64,000 nucleotides of DNA, taken from Microglena sp. YARC. Lineage: Eukaryota; Chlorophyta; Chlorophyceae; Chlamydomonadales; Chlamydomonadaceae. A program made the translations under genes and the position numbers. The notes beneath the pieces are model-generated. The model did no database searches and was not told where the DNA came from. It worked only from the letters and a program-made list of their open reading frames with translations. The stretch is from NCBI GenBank assembly GCA_022414725.1, contig CM039464.1:61384963-61448962 (forward strand). The letters are read 5' to 3'. This document shows, piece by piece, positions 32,680-43,477 of the stretch (position 1 is its first letter; every line of letters starts with the position of its first letter).

Positions 32680-32978
32680 TTCGCCCACCCCAACTGCATT
32701 GCCGGCCACCTGACCCCCTGCTGCTAGTTGAAATTCACAGTCCCCTGCTGCCTTACGAGCTCCAGATCTGGTTCTACAACTTTGCGTCCACATTTGTAAC
32801 GGTGGCAGCCCAACTGCATTGCCAGCCACTTGACCCCCTGCTGCTAGTTGAAATTCACAGTCCCCTGCTGCCTTACGAACTCCAGATTTGGTTCTACAAC
32901 TTTGCATCCATATGTGTAACGGTGGCAGCCCATCTGCATTGCCAGCCATTTGACCCCCTCCTGCTAGTTGAAATTCAG
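32680..32978. repeat. 120-bp tandem repeat, about 2.5 units
   Basis: The unit contains CTGCATTGCCAGCCA, GACCCCCTGCTGCTAGTTGA and CTCCAGATTTGGTTCTACAA. Its last part (GCTAGTTGAAATTCAG) forms the acceptor of the exon that follows, and earlier units carry the related ...AATTCACAG. It is open as 40-residue repeats on the minus strand. It is best explained as duplication around an intron/exon junction. Confidence 0.75.
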
Positions 32979-33271
32979 GGGTAGCAGGGACTACCAACAT
33001 CCTGCAGCTGTTCAGTGCTGTCAACCAGGTTGTCGTTCCATCGTTGGATGACCCTGCCGCCTTCGACGAGGAGGAGTACGACGACGCGTTTGTGACTGAT
33101 TCTGAGGCGGAGTCTGGTGTAGATGAGGATGATGATGATGAGCTGAGTGAGCTCAGCAGTGAGAGTGATGAGTCTGACAGGGACCCCGTCTCCAATGACG
33201 ATGAAGACATTGCTGGCATGCCTCCCTTGATGAATGACGATGAAGCGGACCCTTTCCTTGAGGGACTGTAG
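32979..33271 (+). CDS. Terminal exon of an acidic protein of unknown function
   Basis: It opens after the acceptor aaattcag (32978), first full codon at 32981, stop TAG at 33269-33271. It encodes Val-Ala-Gly-Thr-Thr-Asn-Ile-Leu-Gln-Leu-Phe-Ser-Ala-Val, then a long Asp/Glu/Ser-rich tail ending Asp-Pro-Phe-Leu-Glu-Gly-Leu. An AATAAA lies 50 bases downstream. The acidic, phospho-acceptor-like tail (Ser-Asp-Glu-Ser-Asp) resembles tails of nuclear or chromatin factors, but that is only a compositional likeness. Earlier exons are not identified. The minus strand is also open, with Ser-rich composition, which is the usual shadow of Asp/Glu-rich coding sequence. Confidence 0.55.
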
Positions 33272-33320
33272 ATGCTGCAGCTTATTCCAAGTAATAGCGG
33301 TCTATGAATTACTTTGTCTA

Positions 33321-33330
33321 AATAAATAAA
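33321..33330 (+). terminator. Candidate polyadenylation signal (AATAAATAAA)
   Basis: AATAAATAAA lies 50 bases after the stop codon of the acidic exon, on the same strand. Many chlorophyte algae prefer TGTAA instead, so its use here is uncertain. Confidence 0.4.
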
Positions 33331-34424
33331 CTTCTGTTGTGAATGCCAGACCTATTCCCAAGCTGGTGACATGTACATGACCAGGTTTTTCAGCTATGCT
33401 TTATGAAAGTTGACTATAATGTGGCCTGCCAGTCAAGTTAAATTAAGATGATTAAGTAGCTATATATGAATTGGGGCTGCTGTTAGGCACATTTTACAAG
33501 TTTGGCTATAATCGGATAGTTATAGGGTTTGCAACCAACCCAAGGCTCCAAGTTGCTGATTCTAGTGATCTTTATATCTCATATGTATTGCATCACTCAA
33601 CTTCGTGTTTTTTAAAAAATGCCCCCAAATTGTGCCCTCAAAGTGGGGGGGAAAACCCGTGAGGTACAAAATACAAGTGCTGTCAAAACCGGAGCTTTTT
33701 TGAAGAAAACAAAAAAGTGCGATATTCAAAAATGGCCTAAAAAGTGGGCCGGAAGGGTAAAAACAGAGTTGCGGTCTGGCCAGCCTATTTCAGGAAGGCC
33801 ATTGTCCTACCCTGGGTATCGTCAATCTGCGACTTATTATCCCATGCTAAACGCAGGGAGCTAGCTCGCATGGGCTGGGAGGGAAGGAAGCGAAGGCGTC
33901 AGTTTTTCGACGCTAACCATGGGTGAATGGTGGGTGGTAAAATCGAGGACTGGAGGGAGGGGAGGGAAGGCAAGGTGTGAGGGAGGGGAGAAAAGCGCGA
34001 ATTGTGGAGGGAAAGTGCACGAAAGTCAGAGGAGGAGGGAACGAATGCGACATCTCATCGCTTGAGCAGGAGGGCCGCGGGCCGAAGATGGCTATGGCCG
34101 GTTGTGGCTATCGGGAATTCGGGACCAGGTGATGGGGTGGTTGTGAGTTCGTAGGTTTAAGACATATAGCTAAGTAGGGCAAATCGGGCTTACAATCCTT
34201 ACATGGTCTTTCACTCTCGATCAGAATTGAATTGAATTGCTACATGGTTTGCAGCCAACTCTAGGCTGCTCAACGTTTTCCAATTGACCACCTCCAAGTC
34301 CCCCCATGCGATACCCACAGAAACTATTACACTACCCACAGAAACTATTACACTAAGCAGTTTAGACAGTTTAAATACTTGTCTCGCTAAGGTATTCGAA
34401 TGTGTTCTAGAAAAACAAACCTAT
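33331..34424. other. Unassigned sequence, no gene recognised
   Basis: Mixed-composition sequence with a purine-rich GGAGGGA tract (33950-34060). Short frames are without domains. A tandem duplication of ACCCACAGAAACTATTACACTA lies at 34313-34355. Confidence 0.45.
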
Positions 34425-34740
34425 GTATACGCACATGCTTGAATGATTCAAATTTGAAATGTTAGGTCTAGGCACCCTTCAATGAAAGTGTCAACCGTTA
34501 GTTTTAGCTATTTGGCCCAACGTGTGCTCGTTTTTGTGTATTGCGATGTTCATATGTGGTCTTTTGAGAATCTGACTGGTTTATATAAGTATAATTCCCG
34601 TAATTGTTGTAAGGTGTAGTATGTCAACTTTTTGTTATTCGTGAAACCTTAAAATGTTGTTTTGTGACTAACTAAATTAACCGAACTATCGGACATTTTT
34701 CTTTTAATCATCCCTTCTCCAAAAAATAAATGGACCTTAA
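34425..34740 (+). repeat. Dispersed repeat R4, copy 1
   Basis: About 315 bp diverged from 45875-46180, sharing TTCAAATTTGAAATGTTAG, AACCGTTA.TT.TAGCTATT, ATTGCGATG.TCATATGTG, AAAATGTTGTTTTGTGACT and CTATCGGACATTTT. No coding capacity; it is an old interspersed element of unknown class. Confidence 0.8.
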
Positions 34741-35744
34741 GTGTACGCAGTATCTGCCTCGTTGACTTACCTTCACTTGAGGAAGCTAGGGCCCGCGCAA
34801 GTACGGGAGAGACAATATATTATACGGATGGAATGCATTTGTTTTTTTGTTATCTTGTAGCAACGCAGGGGATTCAAGCAAGGGCTGGGCAAATCTCCTC
34901 GCAATAAGTGGGAAAGATACGAAGGGGCTTCGACTAGTCCAGAAACTTGATCTGCAGAATGCGAGAAAGGGCGAGGAGCAGGTCCTTGGCGAGGAGGGAG
35001 GCTGGGAGTTTCGAAACTAGAGGAGCAAGTAGCCACTCGTAGCGAAACAAGGGCGTGACCGCCCTTGTGTTGGATTGGACCAATTGGACCAAGGGATCCG
35101 CTGGTGGCTAGGGGTGGGCATGGGTAGCCCCCTGTAAACATGGAGGGGCGGCAACTAGGGTCGTTTTGCGGTGTGCGGTGTGTGTAACCTTGTTGCTGCC
35201 CTCGTGTTAGTTATGGGGATCCGCTGGGGATGGGGAGCCAGGGTTGTTTGGTATGCGATGTGCGTAACCTTGTTGCTGCCCTCGTGGCTATTCTTGCGGA
35301 ACGTATGTCTCGTTTAACGCGCTTTGGTATACAGTTGCGCGTTGCGTCATAAACTAAGGCTGTGCACCCTCCGGCTGTGACTAGGTAGTCTCCTTCGAGG
35401 TGACTTGACTGCCGAATTCTAACGTCAAGTGTTTTGGGGCGCAGTTTGACTTAAATGTACCTGGAAGATGAGGTGACGTGACTGCAAATACAACTTGTCT
35501 GAAATTTGCTTCCAGTCGGAGTGGCGGTGACTGTATTTGCGAGTTTCTCGAGCTGCCTACCGTTTGCAAACGTCAGTTGGTGCGGTCCAAATGCACTTTG
35601 TAGGGCGAACCCTTAGGGTCCCTAGCGCATCCATTTGGCGCACCCGTTTGGCACATCCGTTTAGCGCACCCGTTTGGTGCACCCTTTTGGCGCACCCGGC
35701 AGTACGGCTGATGTACCGAAGTCGCTACCCATGGAGGGCCGGTA
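34741..35744. other. Unassigned sequence with local duplications
   Basis: The word GTAACCTTGTTGCTGCCCTCGTG occurs twice (35186 and 35265), with GGGGATCCGCTGG, marking a roughly 80-bp tandem duplication. 35625-35700 holds GCGCACCCGTTTGGC repeats. No gene is recognised; the minus frame 34773-35141 has no known domain. Confidence 0.45.
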
Positions 35745-35880
35745 ATAAGCTACAACGCATTGAACAACTTTTGCGAAGGATCTTGGACGCTGCGTTGCTG
35801 GTAAATCTATTCATGCGCACTCCAACTATGAGCCAACTGTTTGGGTGCGGAAGTGGTCGGAATAGTTCAAACAGCTCCTG
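35745..35880 (+). repeat. Dispersed repeat R6, copy 1
   Basis: It matches 37612-37745: CATTGAACAACTTTTGCGAAGGAT, CATGCGCACTCCAACTATGAG, GGGTGCGGA.GTGGTCGGAAT.GTTCAAAC. About 80% similar by eye. Confidence 0.8.
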
Positions 35881-35893
35881 GAGAGAAGGACGA

Positions 35894-35898
<5 letters not shown>

Positions 35899-35931
<33 letters not shown>
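35899..35931. repeat. (GA)n microsatellite
   Basis: An uninterrupted GA dinucleotide tract. Confidence 0.95.
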
Positions 35932-35934
<3 letters not shown>

Positions 35935-36101
35935 GTATCTCCTTCCAAAATTATAATTAGGGGGTCAAAGTAGGGTCTATAATGATCCCCTCGACGAGCT
36001 CTATCCATTTGTGGTCTTACATTTGGATTTGATCAAAGTTTGACAGCATGGTCAAGCAAACACCCTTTCCTAGTCCTAATTCTGAGCTGAGCTAGCTAGT
36101 G

Positions 36102-36218
36102 TTGGTGTTCTTCTATGAAGACTACTGCTAGCTTTGGCTTACGCAGTGGTGTCCTTAACCTCACGTCCTGAGAGTGGCGCATTACTCGGATGTAACAATT
36201 GCAATTTCAATTGGTGTT
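36102..36218 (+). mobile_element. SINE-A copy 3 with 8-bp target site duplication
   Basis: The body is 36110-36210, flanked by ttggtgtt at 36102-36109 and 36211-36218. It shares CTAGCTTTGGCTTACGCAGTGGTGTCC and CGGATGTAACAATTGCAATTTCAA with the other copies in segments; the tail has only two hexamers. Confidence 0.82.
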
Positions 36219-37098
36219 TGAGAATTTGACGGTGGTAAGCCTAAGTCGCATGCCCAAGTACCCTCCTTATAACCAAGAAGTTTGGGGAGGAAATATTGAG
36301 TTTCTGGTTTGACCCAAGTACCCAACCTTCACACTTGGTGTACTTAGAACCTGTGGAGGTCACAGAGGGTGAGGAAGGTACGCAGATATTTCCGAAACCG
36401 GCTCGACCCCTAAACGAGGATCTGCCAGCCTGGCAGGTGCCTCGACTTGGATCTCGACAGGATCTAGAGGATCACGCCTCCATATTTACTCGGTGTCGGA
36501 AATAAGGGTGGATTCGGAAAGATCTCGACAGGTCTGCTTAATTTTAGCAGAGACCGAGTACTGAGGAAGTTTTGGCCTCTAACAGTCTTCACCAGAGGAA
36601 ATTTCTGAAAGCCGTCGGACCCCCCCCACCCGCCCACAGGAAATTTCAGAGTACTGAAACAGGGCATTTCGACTGTGTCGGAACTCGAGGGGCAGGCCCG
36701 AATCCGATACGCATGAGCGCGTGCACAGCAGGCGCACGGGAATTAAAAACAAATAACCTCCGACAGCCCGACAGATATCGCAGGTCGCCAGAAGAACAAG
36801 AGATCCGACAGAAGGGAACTACAGTAGCAGCAGGAGTAGTAGCAGCAAAAAAGTGACACTCAGCGATCGGGAAATGGAGAAGAACGCGCTTTTCCAACTC
36901 AAGGGGACGCGAACCTTGGACTGTCGTCCAAGGGTCGCGTTTTCTGGCTTGGTCAGGTTGGGGCATGAGCATGAGCATGCTGATGAGCTGAATAGCTCAT
37001 ACACGTAGACAGGCTGGCCATGGCTACCTGCAAATCCTACCATGCCCTGACCTGATAGCACCAGGAAGGCAGCGCACGTGGGGCGCTCAGTTCTCCGA
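36219..37098. other. Unassigned sequence, no gene recognised
   Basis: Frames on both strands lack domains. The words GACCGAGTACTGAGG, TCTCGACAGGATC and GGATCTCGACAGG recur, hinting at old repeat debris. Confidence 0.4.
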
Positions 37099-37313
37099 AT
37101 TGGCTGCCTCCAACGATAAGCCTTTAAGCATGCAGCATCAGCGTCCGAATTCAAGAATATCTCTTCGCGCGTTGGGTCAACAGATGCGCCTGGATTCGAT
37201 GGTCAAAACGTTCTGACCCCAGGAGCATCTGTTGACCCAACGCGCGAAAACGTATTCTTGAATTCGGACGCTGATGCTGCATGTTTAAAGGCTTCTTCTT
37301 GGAGGCAGCCAAT
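37099..37313. repeat. Inverted repeat of 215 bp with arms of about 90 bp
   Basis: ATTGGCTGCCTCCAA (37099) pairs with TTGGAGGCAGCCAAT (ending 37313); inward, AGCCTTTAA, CATGCAGCATCAGCG, TCCGAATTCAAGAATA and CGCGCGTTGGGTCAACAGATGC all have inverted partners. The loop is about 35 bp around 37190-37225. It is probably a foldback MITE; no clear TSD was found. Confidence 0.85.
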
Positions 37314-37611
37314 CTGAAGAGCCAACCGCCCTCCCCTTGATTTGCCTGAAACCCGGTACCCGAAAGTTGCTGTGCCCCCCCCCCTTTTTTTGAGGGGTCG
37401 ATATCTACCCCACCCCGACACATTTTTCGAGTTTTTTCGATGGTTCCGGGGCTTACGACCCCTTCCGGCCTTTTTTTGTCCCCCCCTCACCCTGGAACGA
37501 AACGAAAACAAGTTATAAAAGCGTGTCGCAAGCGACACGGAAAATCGCTTTAGCAGTCACCGGCAGGGAGTTTCGGAAGTAGTGGATAAAGTAGCTACTC
37601 GTAGCCGAATA
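37314..37611. other. Unassigned sequence
   Basis: It contains a C run and T run (37375-37392). No gene or repeat family is recognised. Confidence 0.4.
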
Positions 37612-37745
37612 GAGCTACAAACATTGAACAACTTTTGCGAAGGATTTTGACCGCTGCGATGCTGACAACTCTAGTCATGCGCACTCCAACTATGAGCAAA
37701 AATTGTGGGTGCGGAGGTGGTCGGAATCGTTCAAACTGGACATCT
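37612..37745 (+). repeat. Dispersed repeat R6, copy 2
   Basis: Second copy of the 35745-35880 repeat. It is followed by a GGACAGACGGAC-type short tandem stretch (37745-37800). Confidence 0.8.
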
Positions 37746-39028
37746 GTCGGACAGACGGACTCACGGACGGACATCGGACAGCGGACAGACGGCGGAGAGA
37801 GACACGGGCGGACACGGGGGGAATCTAGGGCTTCAGCCCCGGGACCCCCGGGCAGGACCCCTGGGGGGTCCAGAGGGGGCTAAAGCGAAAAACGCCGATA
37901 GGCGCACGGCAAGTTTCGAGTACCAAAGTTCGGTGATCCCGACACCAGCCGGCAGTACGGTTACGCTTTCAATTGGCCTTTCAATTGACCGCGGTGTTGA
38001 TGCTCGGAATGTTCTGTCTGAATTAAATGTTGCCCACGGATGTTGGGAATCCCATGCGCTTAACAGATAGCCAAGTGGTCACTCAGCGAGTTCGCCCAAC
38101 CTCGGGGACTGAGCTATTTAACTGCCAACTCACCAGGGATGCAAGAACTCCCTCCGCGAGCTCCTGCGGTTCCGAGCGGCCACCCCTTTCAATTCTACGA
38201 ATGGGAGGTATAAGGTCTACTCCTTGCCCAATGATCCGGCTATCTAGCGTTCTGAATAGTTTCGCATGCGGCTCAAGACCACCCTGGAAAATTTCGGGCC
38301 GAATATTGGAGATTTCTCAGACTGGGTGTCCAGGCCACCCATTTGACGGTGGGGGCAGCCTGTTATCCTAAATATGCTTCAGATAGCTTGCGAAGCAAAA
38401 AAACTGAGCGCGCATGGGGCCCGAACAAGAAAAGAAGAATCTGAGATGACATGACATCCTAACCTGACATTACACGCGGGTGCTGTACTGCCAGGTCTGG
38501 AGATATTGCCGTGTAGGCGCTGCACCAGCTAGGAATGCGATTCAGGGTTTGACAATAGTTTTGTTCTGCTGTGAGAGGGACCCACCCAAGGTTTCGTTTC
38601 GAAGCCCTGCGAAACACGGACCCACCATTTCGAAATCGAATTCCAAATCATACGCTAAATTGCTGAGAGCGACTTTCGAGGTCAATCATCCCGCGCATCT
38701 GTCTGAATCGCTGCTTTTTGAATCGAAGGTACGAAAGGATTGAACAGATCCGACCAAGTTGGGGCAGCACCAGGGGCCCTGGTCGGCACTGTAGCTGCTC
38801 AGTGCACCGGGCCTGTGTCCATGAAAGCCTTGGTTCCCGTTTTGCCTTTGACACCGTCACGTCCTTAGACGACCTATCATTCCATCAACCTTGAAGCGTG
38901 CTGTTCGTCGCCTAGAAATGTTCCATTGAGCAGAATCCAACGCAGACATTGTATGTACCCTGGTCGGCTCTGTAGCTGCTTTCTGCCACCAAACCGAGAT
39001 CATTATCGATTCGTACCAAATATGCAGG
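37746..39028. other. Unassigned sequence upstream of the LRR gene
   Basis: No gene is recognised. GTCGGCACTGTAGCTGCT (38785) and GTCGGCTCTGTAGCTGCT (38963) form a diverged direct duplication just upstream of the LRR gene; the 5' end of that gene may lie here. Confidence 0.4.
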
Positions 39029-39256
39029 ATGAAGCTCGATAACTTGCAAGAATCCGGTCTGGAGGTCGGCAGCGCCAAGCAGGAGACTCGGCACTCCCCC
39101 CAAGTTGGGCTAATCGAGTACATCCTCAGTTCCTGTGTCGACCTTCTGCTTGCCGCCATGGACTCGGAGACTCGACAGATCTTTCGGGCTGTGAGCAGCA
39201 GTTGCCGACAGAGCGTCCTTGCTTACACCACAACATTGAGTCTCAAATCCTCGAAT
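39029..39256 (+). CDS. LRR gene, exon 1 (F-box-like N-terminus)
   Basis: 76 codons from ATG 39029 to the donor GTGAGTTC (39257). Residues 28-60 (Leu-Ile-Glu-Tyr-Ile-Leu-Ser...Leu-Leu-Leu-Ala-Ala-Met-Asp...Ile-Phe-Arg-Ala-Val-Ser-Ser-Ser-Cys-Arg) resemble the degenerate F-box of the gene at 24617. The exon ends in Leu-Lys-Ser-Ser-Asn, phase 0, and joins to exon 2 at 43478. An acceptor-like tatgcag directly precedes the ATG, so translation may begin in an earlier exon. Confidence 0.6.
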
Positions 39257-39569
39257 GTGAGTTCCTACAGGGGTACAACTTTTAGATGCCCAAGTACTGA
39301 TTCATAGGCACTTATACTTCGGTAGCAGGTCATGGCAACCAACTTGGTATTGGCTCCTCTATGTGAGGCCACACAGAGCCGGCATTTTTCCACCAGAGCA
39401 GCTGTCACTGGACAGTTAGGATAGGGTGTCTGCGACGTAGGGCGTTAGGGGGTCTGCGGTTTAGCGCCCTTTCCTCTCACCCATAATTTACTGTTTCAAG
39501 CCAAACAAAAGCTGCTAAAAACCTCCCGAAGTAGCAGTGTGTGCACTGTGCCTTAGTCTTTCTGCACTG

Positions 39570-39853
<284 letters not shown>

Positions 39854-40169
39854 CCTTCGTCTACACATGACTGTAACCTAAATACTTCCCTAAATCTCAC
39901 TCATTTAATCAGTTATTACATTGGGTACTTACATTGGGTACGCAATTCTCAACCTCACCCGTCTAGGGATGTCCAAAGTAGCTGCCCTTCAGCGCGGCAC
40001 CAAACTTCACACCCACGCCACTGTCTCCTTCCAGACCATTGTCGCGTGCAGCCCACACATGGACCAGGCCAGAAACCCTCCTCCTGGGGGGCTGACCGCC
40101 CCCCTCCCCCCCATTGGTGGTTGACCAAGTTAAAGTTCACTGCCTGGCCCCCTCAACCTCACGCCTCGT

Positions 40170-40235
40170 AACAAAATGAACTCTTTAAAAAAAAAAAAAA
40201 CGGGAGGGGCGTGGTGTTAAGGGGACCCTCCCGTA
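40170..40235 (-). repeat. GC-rich hairpin followed by a T run (minus strand)
   Basis: On the minus strand, CGGGAGGG...CCCTCCCG forms a stem with a loop of about 17 nt followed by 14 T. It lies about 120 bp past the last recognisable coding sequence of the LINE relic on the same strand and may be its 3' end. Confidence 0.6.
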
Positions 40236-41266
40236 CGCCGCAGCTGGGGAAAGTCACCATGGCAGACATAGTAAGTGTCACCCTCTGGGCGGGAGGGACT
40301 CCTTCATGCGACGTGTGGCAAGAATTCTGCTACAGGAGGCGATAGATTCTCTGTGCAGCTTTGAGATGAGTTTGTCTACGTGTTTGCGACTGATCCCTAA
40401 GGTGGAGAGATAGGTAATAGTTGTGATTGGTATGGTACCAGTGGTACCTATGGTGAACGAAGACTAGGTAGTGGACAAGGAATCCTTGTTGCTGGAGGAT
40501 ACCGTGGAGCTCCTTATGCTGGACGCTCTTTTCCTGGAATTTGATGTGGTGGTGTAGTAGCCCAGTTCAACTAGGTAGGCTTTTCTTGGTTTGGATTCGT
40601 CGTCAATGAGGAGGAGATCAGGCCTGTATTTATCCCATGTGACTTGGAGAAGATCAGGGGGTTTGAGGGTGGTTGGGGTCTCGTGGGAATGTCGGATGTC
40701 GCTTCACTAGAGCCTGCATCTATGCACATGGGGAGAGCCCCCAGAGCTCCTTTGGCTACTGCCTTTTGGATGAGTTGGGCCGTCTTATTATGTCTGCTAA
40801 TACACATCCCTTCGAAGACAGGGTGCCTGCACCCAGCAAGAATATGGCCATCTCCGTCCTGTGCTTTGCGACAAAGAGGGCAGTTATCATCAGAGGGGGG
40901 GCTAGTGCTGGTACCATAGGGGCGTTTGTATCAGTACGCCAGTTTCCTAGTCCATAAGCGTCCCCACCTAGCCTTGTGGATTTGTATTTTTTGCCACCAT
41001 TTGATGTCGGTGGATTTCCAGAAACAATTACTAGCCTGAGGGAGGAGGAAGGGGTTGGCTTGCTCCCACATGGAGGAGTAAATACCCGTGGTGTTGGCTT
41101 GCCCGGTGTGCAGGGGGGAAATGAAGGTTAGCCTTGGTACCCTTCCTTGGTGAGATTGTGGGCGGTTGCCGGGGGGGCTGGTCCCCATTGATAGATTTAG
41201 GGGGCTGGACAGACGGCCAATGCATGTTGTGGTGCGCACGATTTCACTGGTCCAATTACATTGCAT
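40235..41266 (-). pseudogene. LINE relic: zinc knuckle and PD-(D/E)XK-like nuclease end
   Basis: Minus strand. After RNase H the reading continues with Trp-Trp-Gln-Lys-Ile-Gln-Ile-His-Lys-Ala-Arg-Trp-Gly-Arg-Leu-Trp, an in-frame TGA near 40930, then Cys-Pro-Leu-Cys...Gly-His-Ile-Leu-Ala-Gly-Cys (a CCHC-type zinc motif, about 40840-40890) and Arg-His-Asn. Further on comes Arg-Pro-Asp-Leu-Leu-Leu-Ile-Asp...Leu-Val-Glu-Leu-Gly-Tyr, a frameshift near 40530, then Gln-Glu-Lys...Gln-His-Lys-Glu-Leu. The spaced Asp, Glu and Lys suit a restriction-endonuclease-like (PD-(D/E)XK) domain of the type used by some LINEs to nick target DNA. The family assignment of the nuclease is inferred from pattern only. 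At least two disruptions make it a pseudogene. Confidence 0.65.
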
Positions 41267-41766
41267 CCTGTCGTCGCTTCTTTCGCAAGCGTGTCTGCCT
41301 CGTCATTCCCTACGATTCCTGAGTGAGATCGGACCTTAAGCAGGCGTGTGGTAGCAGCAGCGTAGTGTCTGTTGATAATGTGGATGGCGATGTCTTGCAG
41401 GAGGTTGCGGTGTTTGTTTTCCCGGGTCCTGCTGGGATGGTAAATGTGCAGGTTAATAAGCTGCAAGGAGCATAAGCTGTCGGAGTAGATGGTGAGTTCT
41501 TTGTCTATTTCGGAGTGTATGAGTGCTTGTTGGATTGCCACGAGTTCGGCGCGATTGATGTCGGCAGTGATGCCCTGTCCGCCAGGGTCTATGCGGAGGC
41601 AACGTGCAGCGGCCCAGGGGGAGTATACGCCTGCCCCTAGGCGTAGGACGCCGTCTTTGTCTATGATGGCACTTCCATCTGTGTATATAGCGAGGCCTGG
41701 TGCTTGTAGGATAGCATGTGTGCACGGGAGAACGGGGGGTGTTATGGGGGTGGGGTCTATCTGCAT
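41197..41766 (-). pseudogene. LINE relic: ribonuclease H domain
   Basis: An open frame of 189 codons. RNase HI active-site motifs are present in order: Tyr-Thr-Asp-Gly-Ser (first Asp, about residue 31), Asn-Arg-Ala-Glu-Leu (Glu, about residue 70), Tyr-Ser-Asp-Ser (Asp, about residue 95) and His-Ser-Gly-Ile-Val-Gly-Asn-Asp-Glu-Ala-Asp (His and final Asp, about residues 150-160). RNase H degrades the RNA strand of the hybrid during target-primed reverse transcription. The catalytic set looks intact although flanking parts are broken. Confidence 0.85.
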
Positions 41767-41799
41767 GGTGGTGGGTTGTTGTGCCCAGGTCTTAAAGAG

Positions 41800-43415
41800 G
41801 GAGCTAAGTGCCTTGGGTAGGTGGGTGGTAGGAAGACCCAGTTGGGAGGGGGGGGGGACCTGGTTGGGGGATGGAAGTGGCCTCCATGTCCCTCATGGTT
41901 TGGGCCCATGTGGTGGGTGGGTTGTGGAGGTACTTGGCATGGCCAGCTGGGTTTGAGATGGCAATGAGTTTGTAGGTTCCTCTGTGTCTCTTAGCAGGGG
42001 TGAGTTTGCCCCCCGTCCAGATTAGGGAGGGGGTGAGGGGTTTGGCCTTGGGAGGCAGAGTGGCTAGTTCCATAGTCCATGGGTGATTTAGGAGGGCGTT
42101 ATGGGCATATGTGGGTTTGTGTGGGACCAGGAGGATGGTGCACGCGGGAATATCAAGGGTGTGAGCATGTATGGCACTGCCTAGTGCCCATCGAACAGCC
42201 TTGTGGGCCTCTTCAGGGTTCTGGCTGGTGAGGTGTGTGTTTCCCCCGTACCAAGGTTGGGTGTAGCAGTGGGGTTCTAAGCCAAACAGTTGGCCAATGG
42301 GGGTGGGGGTGTTGCCCATGGGGAGTTGGGGACTCATTAGGAGGGGTGATGTGTCTAGGTCCGTTGTCATCCCCAGCCAGGGCGGACATAGCTTAGTGTA
42401 TGGCTGGGGAGACATTGGTAGTGTCTTTGTGCTGTGATAGGAGGTGGCTACGTCTCCAGCAAAGGTTCCTGTGCGGTGGAGGGTCCAGAGGTGGGGAGAG
42501 TGTGCCTTGGTGGTATGGTATCTGTGGTGTAGGAGGTGGAGCATTGGCCTGTTGGTGAGTAGATGTAGGTGGTGTCTCCGTTGTTGAGTTTGGGGGGGGG
42601 AGGTGGTGGTACCTGTCATTTAGGGTACCAGCCTGTATGTGGTATTTACCGGGGGGGGGGTGGATATCCCAGTCTGGGTGGTGGTCTGCCGGGTTAATGA
42701 TGAGGTTTTGCCTGAGTTTGTACCATTTGGCATCAAACTCTCCTCCCTCCGCCCACTGTCCTTGTTGTTGGAGGTTAGTGAGGTGGTGGTCTTGTCTGGG
42801 TGGAATGGAGGAGGAGGGGGGGGGGGCTTTGGGGGTAGTTTCAGTTTTGTAGGCCTGGAGGAGTTCCTGAAATCTGGTGGGACCAACCAGCAGGGTGATT
42901 TGTTCCTCTGTGAGATGGACGGGGGACCAAGTGACCACAATGGAGGTGGCAGAGGAGTAGGTATGGGAATGTACGGGGAGGCCAGCAGATATGTAAGAAG
43001 GGAGATGGTGGCAGAGAATGGCGCATGGGACTTTCTGGACCCTCCAATATCTGTGATGGGGGGTTTCTCGAGGTTAGTAAACCTTCCTCTTTTGGGCTCT
43101 GATGCCAAGGAGGTGGGTCAGGCTGTGTTGGTTGCCATATAGGAGGTGGAGGAGCTTGGCTGGGGTTGGGGGAGCAAGAAGGTCTGGGGTAGAGACAGCA
43201 TGCTCCAGTTCGTCGGGGGAGCTGTTCTTACGGATGGTGTGGTGTTTGTAGTAGGAGGCGTCAGTACATTTGTGGGTGTCATTTCTGATGAATTGCATTC
43301 TGGCAGTCCAAGCAATCTTGGGGTCAGTGCTCCAGGCTTGAGCATACTTGGTGGGGTGAAGATAGGACTCTCTGGCCCACCACATGTGGATGCACTCTTT
43401 ATTTATTTACCCTAA
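41800..43415 (-). pseudogene. LINE relic: N-terminal part, no reverse transcriptase
   Basis: Overlapping minus-strand frames, broken by frameshifts near 42620, 42900 and 43090, read as one Pro-rich protein. An upstream segment has Trp-Trp-Ala-Arg-Glu-Ser-Tyr; a middle segment has Asp-Ala-Lys-Trp-Tyr-Lys-Leu-Arg; a third has Trp-Tyr-Gly-Gly-Asn-Thr and a strand-like Ile-Leu-Leu-Val-Pro-His-Lys-Pro. The last resembles the methyltransferase-like or ORF1-type domain preceding reverse transcriptase in some algal LINEs, as I recall it; this is not certain. Only about 40 bases separate this part from RNase H, so the whole endonuclease/reverse transcriptase core is missing. Confidence 0.5.
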
Positions 43416-43477
43416 ACCTGTATCTCCCCGTTTATCATGAACGCTGACGTTGCAATCAACTGCTTTCACACTTGCAG

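Noticed and set aside
37746..38400. rRNA or organellar DNA fragment
   Set aside because: Composition looked unusual, but no conserved rRNA core word was recognised.
42637..43142. + strand frames over 42.6-43.1 kb
   Set aside because: Shadows of the minus-strand LINE relic, which continues into a recognisable RNase H on the same strand.
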